Positions 8,805 through 18,203 of a stretch of 64,000 bases of DNA are shown piece by piece. Numbering within the stretch: position 1 is the first letter of the stretch; every line of letters begins with the position of its first letter. This stretch comes from JACCXG01 sp963836735 (lineage in GTDB: Bacteria; Acidobacteriota; Vicinamibacteria; Vicinamibacterales; 2-12-FULL-66-21). A program made the translations under genes and the position numbers. Location: positions 1 through 64,000 of the forward strand of contig CAWIKP010000002.1 in assembly GCA_963836735.1 (NCBI GenBank), given 5' to 3'. Under the pieces are notes generated by a model. It saw only the letters and a program-made list of their open reading frames with translations, searched no databases and was not told the DNA's origin.

Positions 8805-9474
8805 GGACGGCCATGGTTCAACCTGCCGCGGTGCAGATAAAGGCTGGGCGGGCGCTCATCGACGGCGATCTCACGATTCCAGTCAAGGCCGCCGGGCTCG
8901 TGGTGTTTTCGCACGGGAGCGGCAGTAGCCGCTTCAGCAGGCGGAACAGGTCCGTCGCGCAAGTGCTCCACGACTGGTGGTTATGCCACCCTCCTGCTCG
9001 ATCTGCTGACGCGTCAGGAAGACGCGATCGACGAGCAGACCGCGCGAATACCGCTTTGATGTCGATCGACTGGGCCATCGCGTCGTTGCCGCCATCGACT
9101 GGACGGCAAGCCATCCACAGGTGGCCCGGCTGCCTGTTGCCTGTTTCGGCGCCAGCACGGGTGCGGCCGCAGCCTTGATCGCAGCCGCCGAGCGGCCAGA
9201 GATCGTACGCGCGGTGATTTCGCGCGGCGGTCGTCCAGACCTGGCAGGCTACGCGTTGCCGAAGGTGCAGGCCCCGACGCTGCTGATCGTCGGCGGCGAC
9301 GACGAGCCGGTCATCGAGCTCAATCGAGCGGCCATGCGGCGTATGCGTGCGCCGGTGCAGCTTGAAATCGTGCCTGGTGCCACGCATTTGTTCGAAGAGC
9401 CTGGTGCGCTGGAATTGGTGTCGCAGCTCGCTCTCAAGTGGTGCACGAAGTACGTGAAGGGGTCACCGAAGTGA
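8801..9474 (+). CDS. Dienelactone-hydrolase-like alpha/beta hydrolase, frameshifted
   Basis: A cytoplasmic serine hydrolase fold. The start is GTG 8801 (overlapping the previous stop) or ATG 8813. The protein reads 'LTIPVKAAGLVVFSHGSGSS' (oxyanion region), then in another frame 'ATLLLDLLTRQEDAIDEQTA'. The nucleophile elbow is 'VACFGASTGAAAALIAAAER' (G-A-S-T-G). 'LLIVGGDDEPVIELNRAAMR' carries the acid Asp and 'VPGATHLFEEPGALE' the catalytic His. Indels near 8970 and 9040 break the N-terminal third. The family matches the second half of mycobacterial Rv0571c. Substrate unknown. Its stop overlaps the next GTG. Confidence 0.85.
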
Positions 9475-9900
9475 TACGAGACGTGCCGACAGGCGAATGG
9501 GGACCGTTTCTGGAGCGATTCGGCCGCGAGCATCGCGCGTGGCTCGCGACAGTCCACGTCGTCGATGCCCGAGGGACCGTGACCCGCCTGCTGAGATCCC
9601 GTTGAAGTCGGCGGCTGCCTCAGCCGATGCCGTGACGCTCGAGTTCCTCGCCGAGGCGCACTCACTCTCCGCGCGCCACCCTGCGCCGTGCGCATCCAGC
9701 AGACAGATATCGGGCTTGTCCAGGCGCTCGAGATCGATGGGCCGGACGGACAGTTCATTCGTCTCGCCTTCCGTGCCACGGCCATGCCGGAGCAGCTCGA
9801 TGGACTCGCCCCCGGAGAGCTGACTGCCGACCGGATTCCGGCCGAATGCAGCGCAACGGCGGCGCCTGCGACACACTCGAGCGTGCGCGACGAGTCGTGA
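9471..9900 (+). CDS. DUF5335-like protein, frameshifted
   Basis: GTG 9471 overlaps the hydrolase stop (GTGA). The N-terminus 'VIRDVPTGEWGPFLERFGRE' and 'HRAWLATVHVVDARG' resembles the DUF5335 family, whose function is unknown. The frame then breaks near 9590. The rest continues as 'ADAVTLEFLAEAHSLSARHP' and, after another indel near 9690, 'VRIQQTDIGLVQALEIDGPD' to 'FRATAMPEQLDGLAPGELTA', ending at 9900. It is the last gene of a four-gene overlapping operon with the PRTase, esterase and hydrolase. Convergent to PEP synthase. Family assignment is from memory of conserved phrases, so moderate. Confidence 0.6.
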
Positions 9901-9969
9901 TGCTCGAATCGCTGGCCGCCTTCCACGTCGTCACGCAAGCGCTCGTTGCCACGACCGCTACGTATCTGC

Positions 9970-12483
9970 TCACGGCTGTCGGAACACTGCCCGTTCTGTT
10001 CTTCCGCTGTTCCCACCATGACACCTGGCCCAACTGACGCCTTGGCGGCGCCGGGCTCCCTCGAGTTCTGTCCGCTTTCTGCGGCGCTCGTGGCGATCGC
10101 CTTTTCCGCCTCGACGATCGCGAGCATCGTCTTGAGGACGGAATCCGGGTTGAGCGAGATGCTGTCGATGCCCTGCGCCACGAGAAACTGCGCGAACTCC
10201 GGGATAATCGCTCGGCGCCTGGCCGCAGATGCCGATCTTTCGACCGGCAGCGTGAGCCGCACGGATGACCTGGGCGATCGTCTGCGTGACGGCGTCGTTG
10301 CGTTCATCGAACAGATGCGCGACGAGCTCGGAATCGCGATCGACGCCCAGGATCAGCTGCGTCAGGTCGTTGCTGCCGATCGAGAAGCCATCGAACACCT
10401 TGGCGAACTCCGCGGCCAGCGTCACGTTGCTCGGAATCTCGCACATGACGTAGATCTCGAGGCCGCGCTCACCCTGGACCAGTCCGTGGCTGGCCATTTC
10501 CGCGATGACCCGTCGACCTTCCTCGACCGTCCGGCAGAACGGCACCATCAACTTCACGTTCTGGAGTCCCATGACCTCGCGCACCTTCCGCATGGCGCGG
10601 CACTCGAGCCCGAAGCCCTCGCGGTACCGTTCGTCGTAGTAGCGCGAGGCGCCCCGGAAGCCCAGCATCGGGTTCTCTTCTCTCGGTTCGAAGGCGGCGC
10701 CGCCGAGCAGACCGGCGTACTCGTTCGTCTTGAAGTCGGAGAGCCGGACGATGACGTCCTTCGGCCAGAAGGCGGCGGCGATCATCGCGACGCCTTCGGC
10801 CAGTCGATCGACGAAGTACTGGCCCTTGTCGGTGTATCCAGCCGTGAGGCGCTCAATCTCCCGTCTCTGCTTCGGGTCTGAGATCTGTCCGGGGCGCAGC
10901 AGCGCCATGGGGTGCGCGCGCACGTGGGTCCCGATGATGAACTCCAGGCGCGCCAGGCCCACGCCGTCGTTGGGCAGGAACGACAACGAGAAGGCCTCGG
11001 CGGGGTTCGCCACGTTCATCATCATGTGGGTGCGTGGACGCGGCAGGTCCGCGAGGTTCGTCCGCTCGACACGGATCGGCAGGCGGCCTCGGTAGACGAA
11101 GCCTTCGTCGCCTTCGGCGCACGAGACGGTGACGTCTTCGCCCGTCTTGATCGATGAGGTGCCCGTTCCGGTGCCCACGATGGCGGGAATGCCCAGTTCC
11201 CGGCTGACGATCGCGGCGTGGCACGTGCGGCCGCCACGGTCGGTCACCACCGCCGCCGCTCGTTTCATCACCGGCTCCCAATCGGGATCGGTCATCTCGG
11301 TGACGAGCACCTCGCCAGGCTGCAGTTGCTCCAGATCCGCCGACGATCGAATGACACGGGCAGGCCCCTGGCCAATCTTCTCGCCGACACTTCGGCCCTT
11401 CACCAGCAGCTCCCCTCGCGAGTCGAGGTGGAAGCGCTCCAGCACCATCGCGTCTCGCTGGGTGTGGACGGTTTCCGGCCTCGCCTGCACCAGATAGAGC
11501 TCGCCGGTGCGACCATCCTTCGCCCATTCGATATCCATCGGCGTCGGCGTGTTTCGCAGCTGCGAATAGTGCCGTTCGACCAGCACCGCCCAGCGGGCCA
11601 GCGTCAGCACGTCATCGTCCGACAGCACGAACCGTTCACGGTCCTCGGCCGAAACCGGCACGCTGCGCGTCTGCCGTGTGCCTCCCTCTTCGTAGACCAG
11701 CTTGAACTCCTTCGTCCCGAGCTTCTTCTGAAGAATCGGCCGGAAGTCGCCGGTCAACGTCGGCTTGAACACGTAGAACTCGTCGGGATTGACGGTGCCC
11801 TGCACGACGCTCTCACCAAGGCCATATGCGCCGGTGATCAGGACGGCGTTGGAGAAGCCGGTTTCGGTATCGATCGAGAACATCACGCCCGCGCTGGCGA
11901 GATCGGAGCGCACCATCTTCTGCACGCCCACCGACAGGGCCACCTGCGTGTGGTCGAAACCGTGATGCACCCGGTAGACGATGGCCCGGTCGGTGAACAG
12001 CGACGCGTAGCAGCGCCTCACGGCGTCGAGCAGCATCGTCTCGCCGTGAATGTTGAGGAAGGTCTCCTGCTGTCCGGCGAAGCTCGCCTCCGGGAGATCC
12101 TCTGCCGTTGCGCTGCTGCGCACGGCCACGTCGCAGTTGGGCCCGTACTGCTCCTCGAGCCGTCGATAGCCTTCCTGAACGGCCTGTATGAGGTCGGCGG
12201 GCAGGGGTGCGGCCAGAATCGCCGACCGAACCCGAGCGCCGGCTGCCTGCAGCGCGTCGATGTCGCTGATGTCGATGTCCGCAAGAGCGTTTCGAACGAC
12301 GCGCTCGAGATCGGCGCCACGCATGAAGGCCCTGTAGGCGTCGGCGGTTGTGGCGAATCCGTCTGGCGTCCGAATCCCGAGCGGGGTCAGCGCCCGCCGC
12401 ATCTCACCGAGCGACGCATTCTTGCCGCCGACCGAGGCGACGTCGGTCATGCCGACGTCATCGAACGACCGGATCCAGTTCAT
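9970..12483 (-). CDS. ppsA: Phosphoenolpyruvate synthase, C-terminal frameshift
   Basis: Converts pyruvate, ATP and water to phosphoenolpyruvate, AMP and phosphate for gluconeogenesis. ATG 12483 follows GAGGAAGG. The protein begins MNWIRSFDDVGMTDVASVGG and has the ATP-grasp region 'AVRSSATAEDLPEASFAGQQ', the phosphohistidine domain 'DRGGRTCHAAIVSRELGIPA' (catalytic His) and the PEP-binding barrel 'MVPFCRTVEEGRRV' with 'FSIGSNDLTQLILGVDRDS'. An extra base in a short G run at about 10201-10203 shifts the frame; the correct end 'EFAQFLVAQGIDSISLNPDS' and 'VLKTMLAIVEAEKAI' lies in the next frame to about 10080. A sigma-54 element lies 100 bases upstream. Confidence 0.93.
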   Translation of the reverse strand: MNWIRSFDDVGMTDVASVGGKNASLGEMRRALTPLGIRTPDGFATTADAYRAFMRGADLERVVRNALADIDISDIDALQAAGARVRSAILAAPLPADLIQAVQEGYRRLEEQYGPNCDVAVRSSATAEDLPEASFAGQQETFLNIHGETMLLDAVRRCYASLFTDRAIVYRVHHGFDHTQVALSVGVQKMVRSDLASAGVMFSIDTETGFSNAVLITGAYGLGESVVQGTVNPDEFYVFKPTLTGDFRPILQKKLGTKEFKLVYEEGGTRQTRSVPVSAEDRERFVLSDDDVLTLARWAVLVERHYSQLRNTPTPMDIEWAKDGRTGELYLVQARPETVHTQRDAMVLERFHLDSRGELLVKGRSVGEKIGQGPARVIRSSADLEQLQPGEVLVTEMTDPDWEPVMKRAAAVVTDRGGRTCHAAIVSRELGIPAIVGTGTGTSSIKTGEDVTVSCAEGDEGFVYRGRLPIRVERTNLADLPRPRTHMMMNVANPAEAFSLSFLPNDGVGLARLEFIIGTHVRAHPMALLRPGQISDPKQRREIERLTAGYTDKGQYFVDRLAEGVAMIAAAFWPKDVIVRLSDFKTNEYAGLLGGAAFEPREENPMLGFRGASRYYDERYREGFGLECRAMRKVREVMGLQNVKLMVPFCRTVEEGRRVIAEMASHGLVQGERGLEIYVMCEIPSNVTLAAEFAKVFDGFSIGSNDLTQLILGVDRDSELVAHLFDERNDAVTQTIAQVIRAAHAAGRKIGICGQAPSDYPGVRAVSRGAGHRQHLAQPGFRPQDDARDRRGGKGDRHERRRKRTELEGARRRQGVSWARCHGGNSGRTERAVFRQP

Positions 12484-12583
12484 CGCGCCTTCCTCGTTGG
12501 TCTACCGAATCGACGTTACCGTCATCGCAGACGCCAAAACCCTGCTCGATCGTCAGCCGAATCTCTGCAGACTCACTTCGTTC

Positions 12584-12599
12584 AGCAAGCGAGGTGCCC
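12584..12599 (-). promoter_or_regulatory. sigma-54 type promoter for ppsA
   Basis: The minus strand reads GGGCACC-TCGC-TTGCT, an excellent -24/-12 match. The predicted start is near 12573, giving a leader of about 90 bases. I found no clear operator pair upstream. Confidence 0.5.
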
Positions 12600-12606
12600 T
12601 AATGCG

Positions 12607-12649
12607 GATCCCGACGAACATCACCTCCATCGCGACATCCGTCGGGATC
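12607..12649. repeat. Perfect 10-base inverted repeat
   Basis: GATCCCGACG (12607-12616) and CGTCGGGATC (12640-12649) are perfect complements, 23 bases apart. They lie just after the BON stop and just upstream of the ppsA promoter. This could be a regulator site or the base of a terminator. Confidence 0.45.
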
Positions 12650-12659
12650 GCTCGCGCAG

Positions 12660-13310
12660 CTACGGAACGACCGCAATCCGGTCGTCGACTTCCCTCACTC
12701 CGGGTGCCGCCCACGCCGCATGCCGAGCTTCGTTTCGCTCGAACCACGAATGCACGTTGCCCGAGAGGATGACCTTGTTGTCGGCAACCGCTACATTGAT
12801 CCGGCGTGCGTCGACTTCCGCGCTCCGCTTGAGCGCGGCTTCGATCTTCGACTTGACGTCCGTGACGCTGATGCGCGGCTCGAGCGAGATCGTGTTCAGG
12901 ACCCCACGCACACCCGCCAGGTCGCGAACTGATTTCGCCGCCGCCTTTCGCTGGTACTCCCAGTCGACGTTGCCCTTGAGCGTCACGACGCCGTTACTGA
13001 CGGTGACGGTGATCCCCTGATCGGGCACCAGCGTGCTCCACTTCAGCGCTGACAGGACCGCCTGGGCGATCTCGGCGTCGGTGTGCTGCTGTCCGTCGCA
13101 CAGTTGAACGTTGATGTCGTTGGCCACGGCCTTGACGCCGTAGACGCCAAACGCCACCCGTTCGGCTGCTGTCTTCTCCGAGTAGCTCTTGACGTCGCCC
13201 CGCAGGGTCACGACGCTGCCTTGCACCCTCACGCCGATGTCGGCCGCGTCGATGCTCGGCTCCCAGTCCAGGGCGTTTTGGACATGCTCCTGTAGTTCTC
13301 GGTCAGTCAT
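12660..13310 (-). CDS. Three-BON-domain protein (OsmY-like)
   Basis: An intact 216-residue protein with three BON repeats (about residues 4-70, 77-145 and 150-216). Each has the 'V.VTLRG.V' or 'VVTLKGNVDW' strand and a 'GV..V.N.I' end: 'GSVVTLRGDVKSYSEKTAAE', 'NGVVTLKGNVDWEYQRKAAA' and 'NKVILSGNVHSWFERNEARH'. No signal peptide is seen, so it is probably cytoplasmic, unlike E. coli OsmY. BON domains are linked to osmotic and envelope stress. ATG 13310 follows AGGAGGAAG. The gene has its own sigma-54 element and shares an operator pair with the divergent USP. Confidence 0.9.
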   Translation of the reverse strand: MTDRELQEHVQNALDWEPSIDAADIGVRVQGSVVTLRGDVKSYSEKTAAERVAFGVYGVKAVANDINVQLCDGQQHTDAEIAQAVLSALKWSTLVPDQGITVTVSNGVVTLKGNVDWEYQRKAAAKSVRDLAGVRGVLNTISLEPRISVTDVKSKIEAALKRSAEVDARRINVAVADNKVILSGNVHSWFERNEARHAAWAAPGVREVDDRIAVVP

Positions 13311-13362
13311 GGTCTTCCTCCTGACACTCCGCTGGTTTCCTCGAAGCTCACGGCGTTGCAGG

Positions 13363-13377
13363 GCAAGGTTCGTGCCC
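13363..13377 (-). promoter_or_regulatory. sigma-54 type promoter for the three-BON gene
   Basis: The minus strand reads GGGCACG-AACC-TTGC, matching the consensus at all but one base. The predicted start is near 13351, 41 bases before ATG 13310. Confidence 0.6.
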
Positions 13378-13438
13378 GTGGAGGCCGGTCTACGGAATCC
13401 CGAATCGCCTTCCCCTCGAGGTGCAGCACAAGAACGAC

Positions 13439-13475
13439 TGCGGACTTTCGGGGAATGCGCGCGGACTTTTCCGCT
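13439..13475. promoter_or_regulatory. Tandem operator pair between BON and USP genes
   Basis: TGCGGACTTTCGGGGA (13439-13454) and CGCGGACTTTTCCGCT (13460-13475) are 21 bases apart. They lie in the 471-base divergent gap 13311-13781, 62 bases upstream of the BON promoter. The remaining 300 bases before the USP hold only one weak promoter; a plus-strand reading frame at 13523-13729 has no recognisable match. Confidence 0.55.
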
Positions 13476-13710
13476 GTCCTCTCACGCAGCCGGGACCCGA
13501 ATCGGCTGCTGGCTGATCCGCCATGGCGGCGGTCAGCGCGTCGTCGCCGCTTCGGGGACAGACCGGTTGTTGCGCAAGAGAGGATGGGACCGCATGCTCC
13601 TCATCAGTCGTGGAGCCGATTCCGATTGGCTACGACCCGATGGCTGGCGTGTCGTTCGATATCCCCGCCTGTCACACCGCGCTCGAAACCCAGGCCCGCG
13701 CCACGGCCGC

Positions 13711-13726
13711 CGGATTGTCGTTTGCA
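13711..13726 (+). promoter_or_regulatory. Weak sigma-54 type element before USP
   Basis: CGGATTG-TCGT-TTGCA has GG and GC ten bases apart and a good -12, but a poor -24. It is 56 bases before ATG 13782. Confidence 0.3.
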
Positions 13727-13781
13727 TGATCGGCAGGTGAGCAGCGCCATCCCGCGTTGCCACCCGGCAAGGAGGGCGTCA

Positions 13782-14267
13782 ATGGACGCGATCAAGACCA
13801 TCCTCGTGCCCATGGACTTCAGCGCCGCGTCGAAGCGTGCGCTGCGTTACGCGTGCACGCTCGCCGACACGTTCGGCGCGACGATACATGTCATGCACGT
13901 GCTGCAGAACCCGTATGCGCCCGGCGTGTTCGTGGAGGTCTATATGCCGCCGCCCGCGGACTACTGGGAGAACATTGAACGCCAGGCACGCGCCGAACTC
14001 GAGGCGCAATTGACGGCAACCGAGAAGGCGAAGTACTTAGCGGTCTTCGTCACCACCACGGGGACGCCCGCCTACGAGATCCTGGATTATCTCGAGCACC
14101 ACCCGTTCATCGACCTCGTTGTCATGGGGACACACGGCCGTGGAGGCGTGTCGCGCCTTCTGATGGGCAGCGTCGCCGACAAGGTCGTGCGGGCAACGTC
14201 ATGTCCCGTGGTGACGGTGCACAGCCCGGAGGACACCGCCGCGCGAACAACGACGCAGGCAGCCTGA
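13782..14267 (+). CDS. Universal stress protein (UspA family)
   Basis: A single-domain USP of 161 residues, intact. It starts MDAIKTILVPMDFSAASKRA, with the family first strand 'ILVPMDFS', and carries the ATP-binding signature 'VVMGTHGRGGVSRLLMGSVA' (G-x2-G-x9-G-S). ATG 13782 follows AAGGAGGG. It closely resembles the USPs at 20097 and 39543, including the 'FGATIHVMHVLQNPY' region and the long middle helix, so these three are recent paralogues. The cupredoxin gene starts 30 bases downstream on the same strand. USPs of this type help survival in stasis, hypoxia or oxidative stress. Confidence 0.93.
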   Translation: MDAIKTILVPMDFSAASKRALRYACTLADTFGATIHVMHVLQNPYAPGVFVEVYMPPPADYWENIERQARAELEAQLTATEKAKYLAVFVTTTGTPAYEILDYLEHHPFIDLVVMGTHGRGGVSRLLMGSVADKVVRATSCPVVTVHSPEDTAARTTTQAA

Positions 14268-14296
14268 CGAAGAGGTCCGGCGTCACAGGAGTGGAG

Positions 14297-14687
14297 ATGA
14301 CAGGGCTTCACCCGTCGGTCCTTGTGCTCGCGAGCGCGGCCATGCTCGGGGTTCAGGGGCCACCTGTGCAGCAGAGTCCGCACCACGAGTTCACGGTGCT
14401 CGCGCGCCGGTATGCATTCGAACCGACTCGCTTGGAGGTCCATGAGGGCGATGTCGTGCGGATCGTACTCTCGCTCCGCCGACATCCCGCACAGCTTCGT
14501 CGTGGATGCCCTCCGAATCTCCAAGCGGGTCGCGCCGGACCGCACGGTGACGTTCGAGTTCCTGGCAGATCGAGCCGGAGTATTTCCGTATTACTGCAAT
14601 CTCATGCTCGAAGATGGCTGCCGCAACATGACGGGGCAACTTGTCGTGCAGCCCGCAACGGGTGCGGCGAGGCTCAACCTGCACTGA
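14297..14687 (+). CDS. Exported cupredoxin-like protein, one frameshift
   Basis: The ATG at 14297 follows AGGAGTGGAG. A short signal peptide (MTGLHPSVLVLASAAMLGVQ) leads to 'FTVLARRYAFEPTRLEVHEG', the first strand of cupredoxin domains as in CuA and nitrous-oxide-reductase tails. After an indel near 14480 the rest reads 'SADIPHSFVVDALRISKRVA' (one ligand-type His), 'VTFEFLADRAGVFPYYCN' and 'LEDGCRNMTGQLVV'. The expected copper ligand order is Cys...His...Met; here the His position is Cys (GC instead of GH), while the first Cys and the Met remain. It may bind copper atypically. Probably cotranscribed with the preceding USP. Confidence 0.75.
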
Positions 14688-14733
14688 GCCCGAAGTGCGG
14701 TGCACCGCCCACGGGTCATGATGGGCGCCGGGG

Positions 14734-16048
<1,315 letters not shown>

Positions 16049-16121
16049 GCCGCTGGACAGTCGTCCGCGGCTCTCGCCGCAGTCAATCGGTCGTTCGATC
16101 GGTCGCAGGCATGACGACACC

Positions 16122-17215
16122 TCAGAAATGACGTTCCAGAGTTCTGGCTGACGGCGGCCGTTCGGTGGGCGCGTTCGGCGCGCTGCTTGATGCCGAGCAT
16201 CATCTTCCGCTGCATGATGAAGTGCGGCAGCTCGAAGACCGTGAAGGTCAGGCCGGCCGCCCAGACGGGGATATCCGGTCCGCCCATGGCCGTGCGAATC
16301 AATGAGACGCGTCCGTCCATCGGCCGTCGGTTCCAGGACGAACGCACCCCAGTACTGCAGGACCATCGCCCGTGGTGGATCGAAATGCGTGATGCGCCAG
16401 CCGACGTCCGGTCCGAAGAGCCCGCCAAGATAGTCGGGCTGCGTCGCCCTGACGAACTCGCCGGCCGCCTGGTGCTGCCATTCCGGGCGGATCTCGTCGG
16501 CATTGTGCACGTCCGCCAGAAAGGCGCGTTCGAGCCAGTCGTAGCTGTAGAACCCGGCGCGATCCTGACCGATTTGCGCCAGCCACGGCCAGACGGCCTC
16601 CGGCGGGGCGTCGATCGTGATCCCGTGCATCAATTCGTGCGCCGGATCGCGGATCACATCGTCGCCGGGCAGCGGCATGAACTGTTCAGTGACGGTGGTG
16701 CCCCATGTTCGATGCCACGGCCAGAGTGCCGTCGCTACCCCGATATAGGCAACGACTCCAACGGCCGCGGCTTCGAAGACGATTCGGCGAGCGCGCCACC
16801 GGGTTCGGGACGGAACGGCATCAGTGAAGACGGGATGGAGACGGCTGTTCCGGGCCGCGACAACCGCGCCCAGGATGGTGGCATCGATCGCCAGGCCCCA
16901 CCACGACGCCGGGCTCCACCCGGCAAGGAGTGCGACGACCGATGCCGCGAGACCGAGCTCGACGAGGCGCATCGCGTGGGGAGCGAGCACGCGTGATCCG
17001 AGGATCCCGATGCCCCCGGCAAAGAGCGCGACCAGCGCGAGACTGAACGCGGCGAGCAGTATTACGGTGTGGACCAGCGGAAATGGCGACATCCACAGCT
17101 GCTGCGGCGGATACAGGACGATCCCCCGGAGCGGCAGGACGGCATGTGCAAGGGCATGGAGCACAATCAGGCTCGCCAGCGCGATCCGCAATAACGACGG
17201 TGTTCGGGTGTGCAT
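16122..17215 (-). CDS. Membrane protein with SRPBCC-like domain, one frameshift
   Basis: From ATG 17215 (after GGAGGGG) the first 190 residues hold about five hydrophobic segments, for example 'SLLRIALASLIVLHALAHAV' and 'PLVHTVILLAAFSLALVALF'. A START/SRPBCC-like ligand domain follows: 'HGITIDAPPEAVWPWLAQIG', 'GFYSYDWLERAFLADVHNAD' and 'WRITHFDPPRAMVLQYWGAF'. After an indel near 16310 the end is 'LPHFIMQRKMMLGIKQRAER', typical for this family. The stop is uncertain; a third-frame TGA at 16122 fits best. Function unknown. Expressed from a sigma-54 element and operator pair divergent from the next membrane gene. Confidence 0.75.
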
Positions 17216-17243
17216 GGCAGCCCCTCCAGTTCCACGATCCCAG

Positions 17244-17259
17244 TGCAACGAGTGGGCCG
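17244..17259 (-). promoter_or_regulatory. sigma-54 type promoter for SRPBCC-kinase genes
   Basis: The minus strand reads CGGCCCA-CTCG-TTGCA, with correct GG-N10-GC spacing. The predicted start is near 17233, 18 bases before ATG 17215. Confidence 0.5.
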
Positions 17260-17339
17260 CATATGCGGGCCGTTTCATCCGGTTCGGCGCGCCTCACCGG
17301 CAGGATCTGGGGAAACGGAAGAAGTCCAGACGGGTTGTG

Positions 17340-17375
17340 TGCCGAGATTTCCGCACCTGTGCGAGATATTCCGGA
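17340..17375. promoter_or_regulatory. Tandem operator pair
   Basis: TGCCGAGATTTCCGCA (17340-17355) and TGCGAGATATTCCGGA (17360-17375) are direct repeats exactly 20 bases apart. They are centred between two divergent sigma-54 elements (17244 minus, 17439 plus). Confidence 0.55.
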
Positions 17376-17438
17376 GAGAGTTGCCGATCGCTCCACGGAA
17401 GCGAGCCAGATTCGAAGGCCTCCAGCGATCGTCGGACC

Positions 17439-17454
17439 AGGCAGTGTTCATGCT
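17439..17454 (+). promoter_or_regulatory. sigma-54 type promoter for membrane protein / pfk genes
   Basis: AGGCAGT-GTTC-ATGCT keeps GG-N10-GC. The predicted start, near 17465, is only a few bases before ATG 17468. Confidence 0.4.
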
Positions 17455-17467
17455 TCATCGACGACGT

Positions 17468-18110
17468 ATGCCCTCGTCCGACGCGATCCTGGCAGCGGCG
17501 ACCACGATTGCCAATGAATGGCGAACGGTTGCTATCGCCTGGCACGGGATCGTGGCGGTGTTGCTGACAGCGTTCTTCTGTGGCTGGCGCCCATCGACTG
17601 GCGTTGCCGCGTACGTGCTGTCGGCGCCCTTTCTCTCGGTAGCTCCGCCGCTTGGGTGCGGGGCAATCCCTTAAATGGACGGGTGTTCGCGACTCTATCC
17701 CTGTTGCTGATGGCGCTCGCCAGTCGCCTTTCCAAGGAGCCCGTTGATTTCGGCACTCCCTGTCCTCGCGACCCTGGGCGCGATGTTCATCGCATTCGGC
17801 TGCGGATATCCGCATTTCCTGGAAACGGACTGATGGGATGACGTACAGATATGCGGCTCCGCTCGGGCTTCTTCCATGTCCGACATTGTCCGCTGTGATT
17901 GGCGCGACGCTGATGTTCGGATTGCACGGCTCAGCGGCGTGGGCGATGACGTTGGCCATGGCAGGCGTCGTGTATGGCGCGATGGACGTATTCCTGTTCG
18001 GCGTGCGACTCGACTACGTCCTGCTCGCTGCGACATTGTTGCTGGTGGGGGGCAAGAACTTCGAGGGTGCGGTCCGGGATACGATTGCGAGGGACCATCA
18101 GAACAGTTAA
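17468..18110 (+). CDS. Polytopic membrane protein of unknown function, frameshifted
   Basis: Hydrophobic segments appear in three successive frames that join into one protein: 'TVAIAWHGIVAVLLTAFFCG', 'YVLSAPFLSV', 'GRVFATLSLLLMALASRL' (frame shift near 17650), 'VLATLGAMFIAFGCGYPHFL' (near 17760) and 'LSAVIGATLMFGLHGSAAWA' with 'VVYGAMDVFLFGVRLDYVLL' (near 17830). I count about six membrane segments. I recognise no family. The last 19 residues (KNFEGAVRDTIAR...) look like part of a dodecin, not of this membrane protein, so its own 3' end is probably missing. It lies between the operator pair and pfk. Confidence 0.55.
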
Positions 18111-18190
18111 ATCGGTCTGGGTCAAGAACTTCGAGGGTGTGGTCCAGGACAACACGATTGTCGAGTATCGTGTGAAGGCTTGCCGGTTCC
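18054..18190 (+). pseudogene. Dodecin-like fragment
   Basis: Across one frameshift near 18090-18095 the sequence reads KNFEGAVRDTIAR, then TIRTVKSVWVKNFEGVVQ and DNTIVEYRVKA. This is the helix-strand-strand pattern of dodecins ('SFEDAVREGIARATKTL..V...W.....V....I.EYRV..KV.F'), small flavin-storing dodecamers. The N-terminal strand ('YKVIELVGTS') is absent; instead the frame is fused to the preceding membrane protein. The 17-base repeat CAAGAACTTCGAGGGTG occurs at 18053 and 18123, once in each half. The last strand after YRVKA is also out of frame. It may be a whole dodecin gene damaged by a deletion or assembly error. Confidence 0.5.
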
Positions 18191-18203
18191 CTCCAACGTC
18201 AAC

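Noticed and set aside
11218..13020. 600-codon plus-strand open frame
   Set aside because: Antisense to ppsA and the BON gene, which have clear conserved motifs; no coding signs of its own.
13523..13729. Possible small ORF between BON and USP
   Set aside because: The peptide (e.g. PIPIGYDPMAGVSFDIPACH) looks less shadow-like than others, but it has no ribosome site and no recognisable match, and it lies in a regulatory gap.
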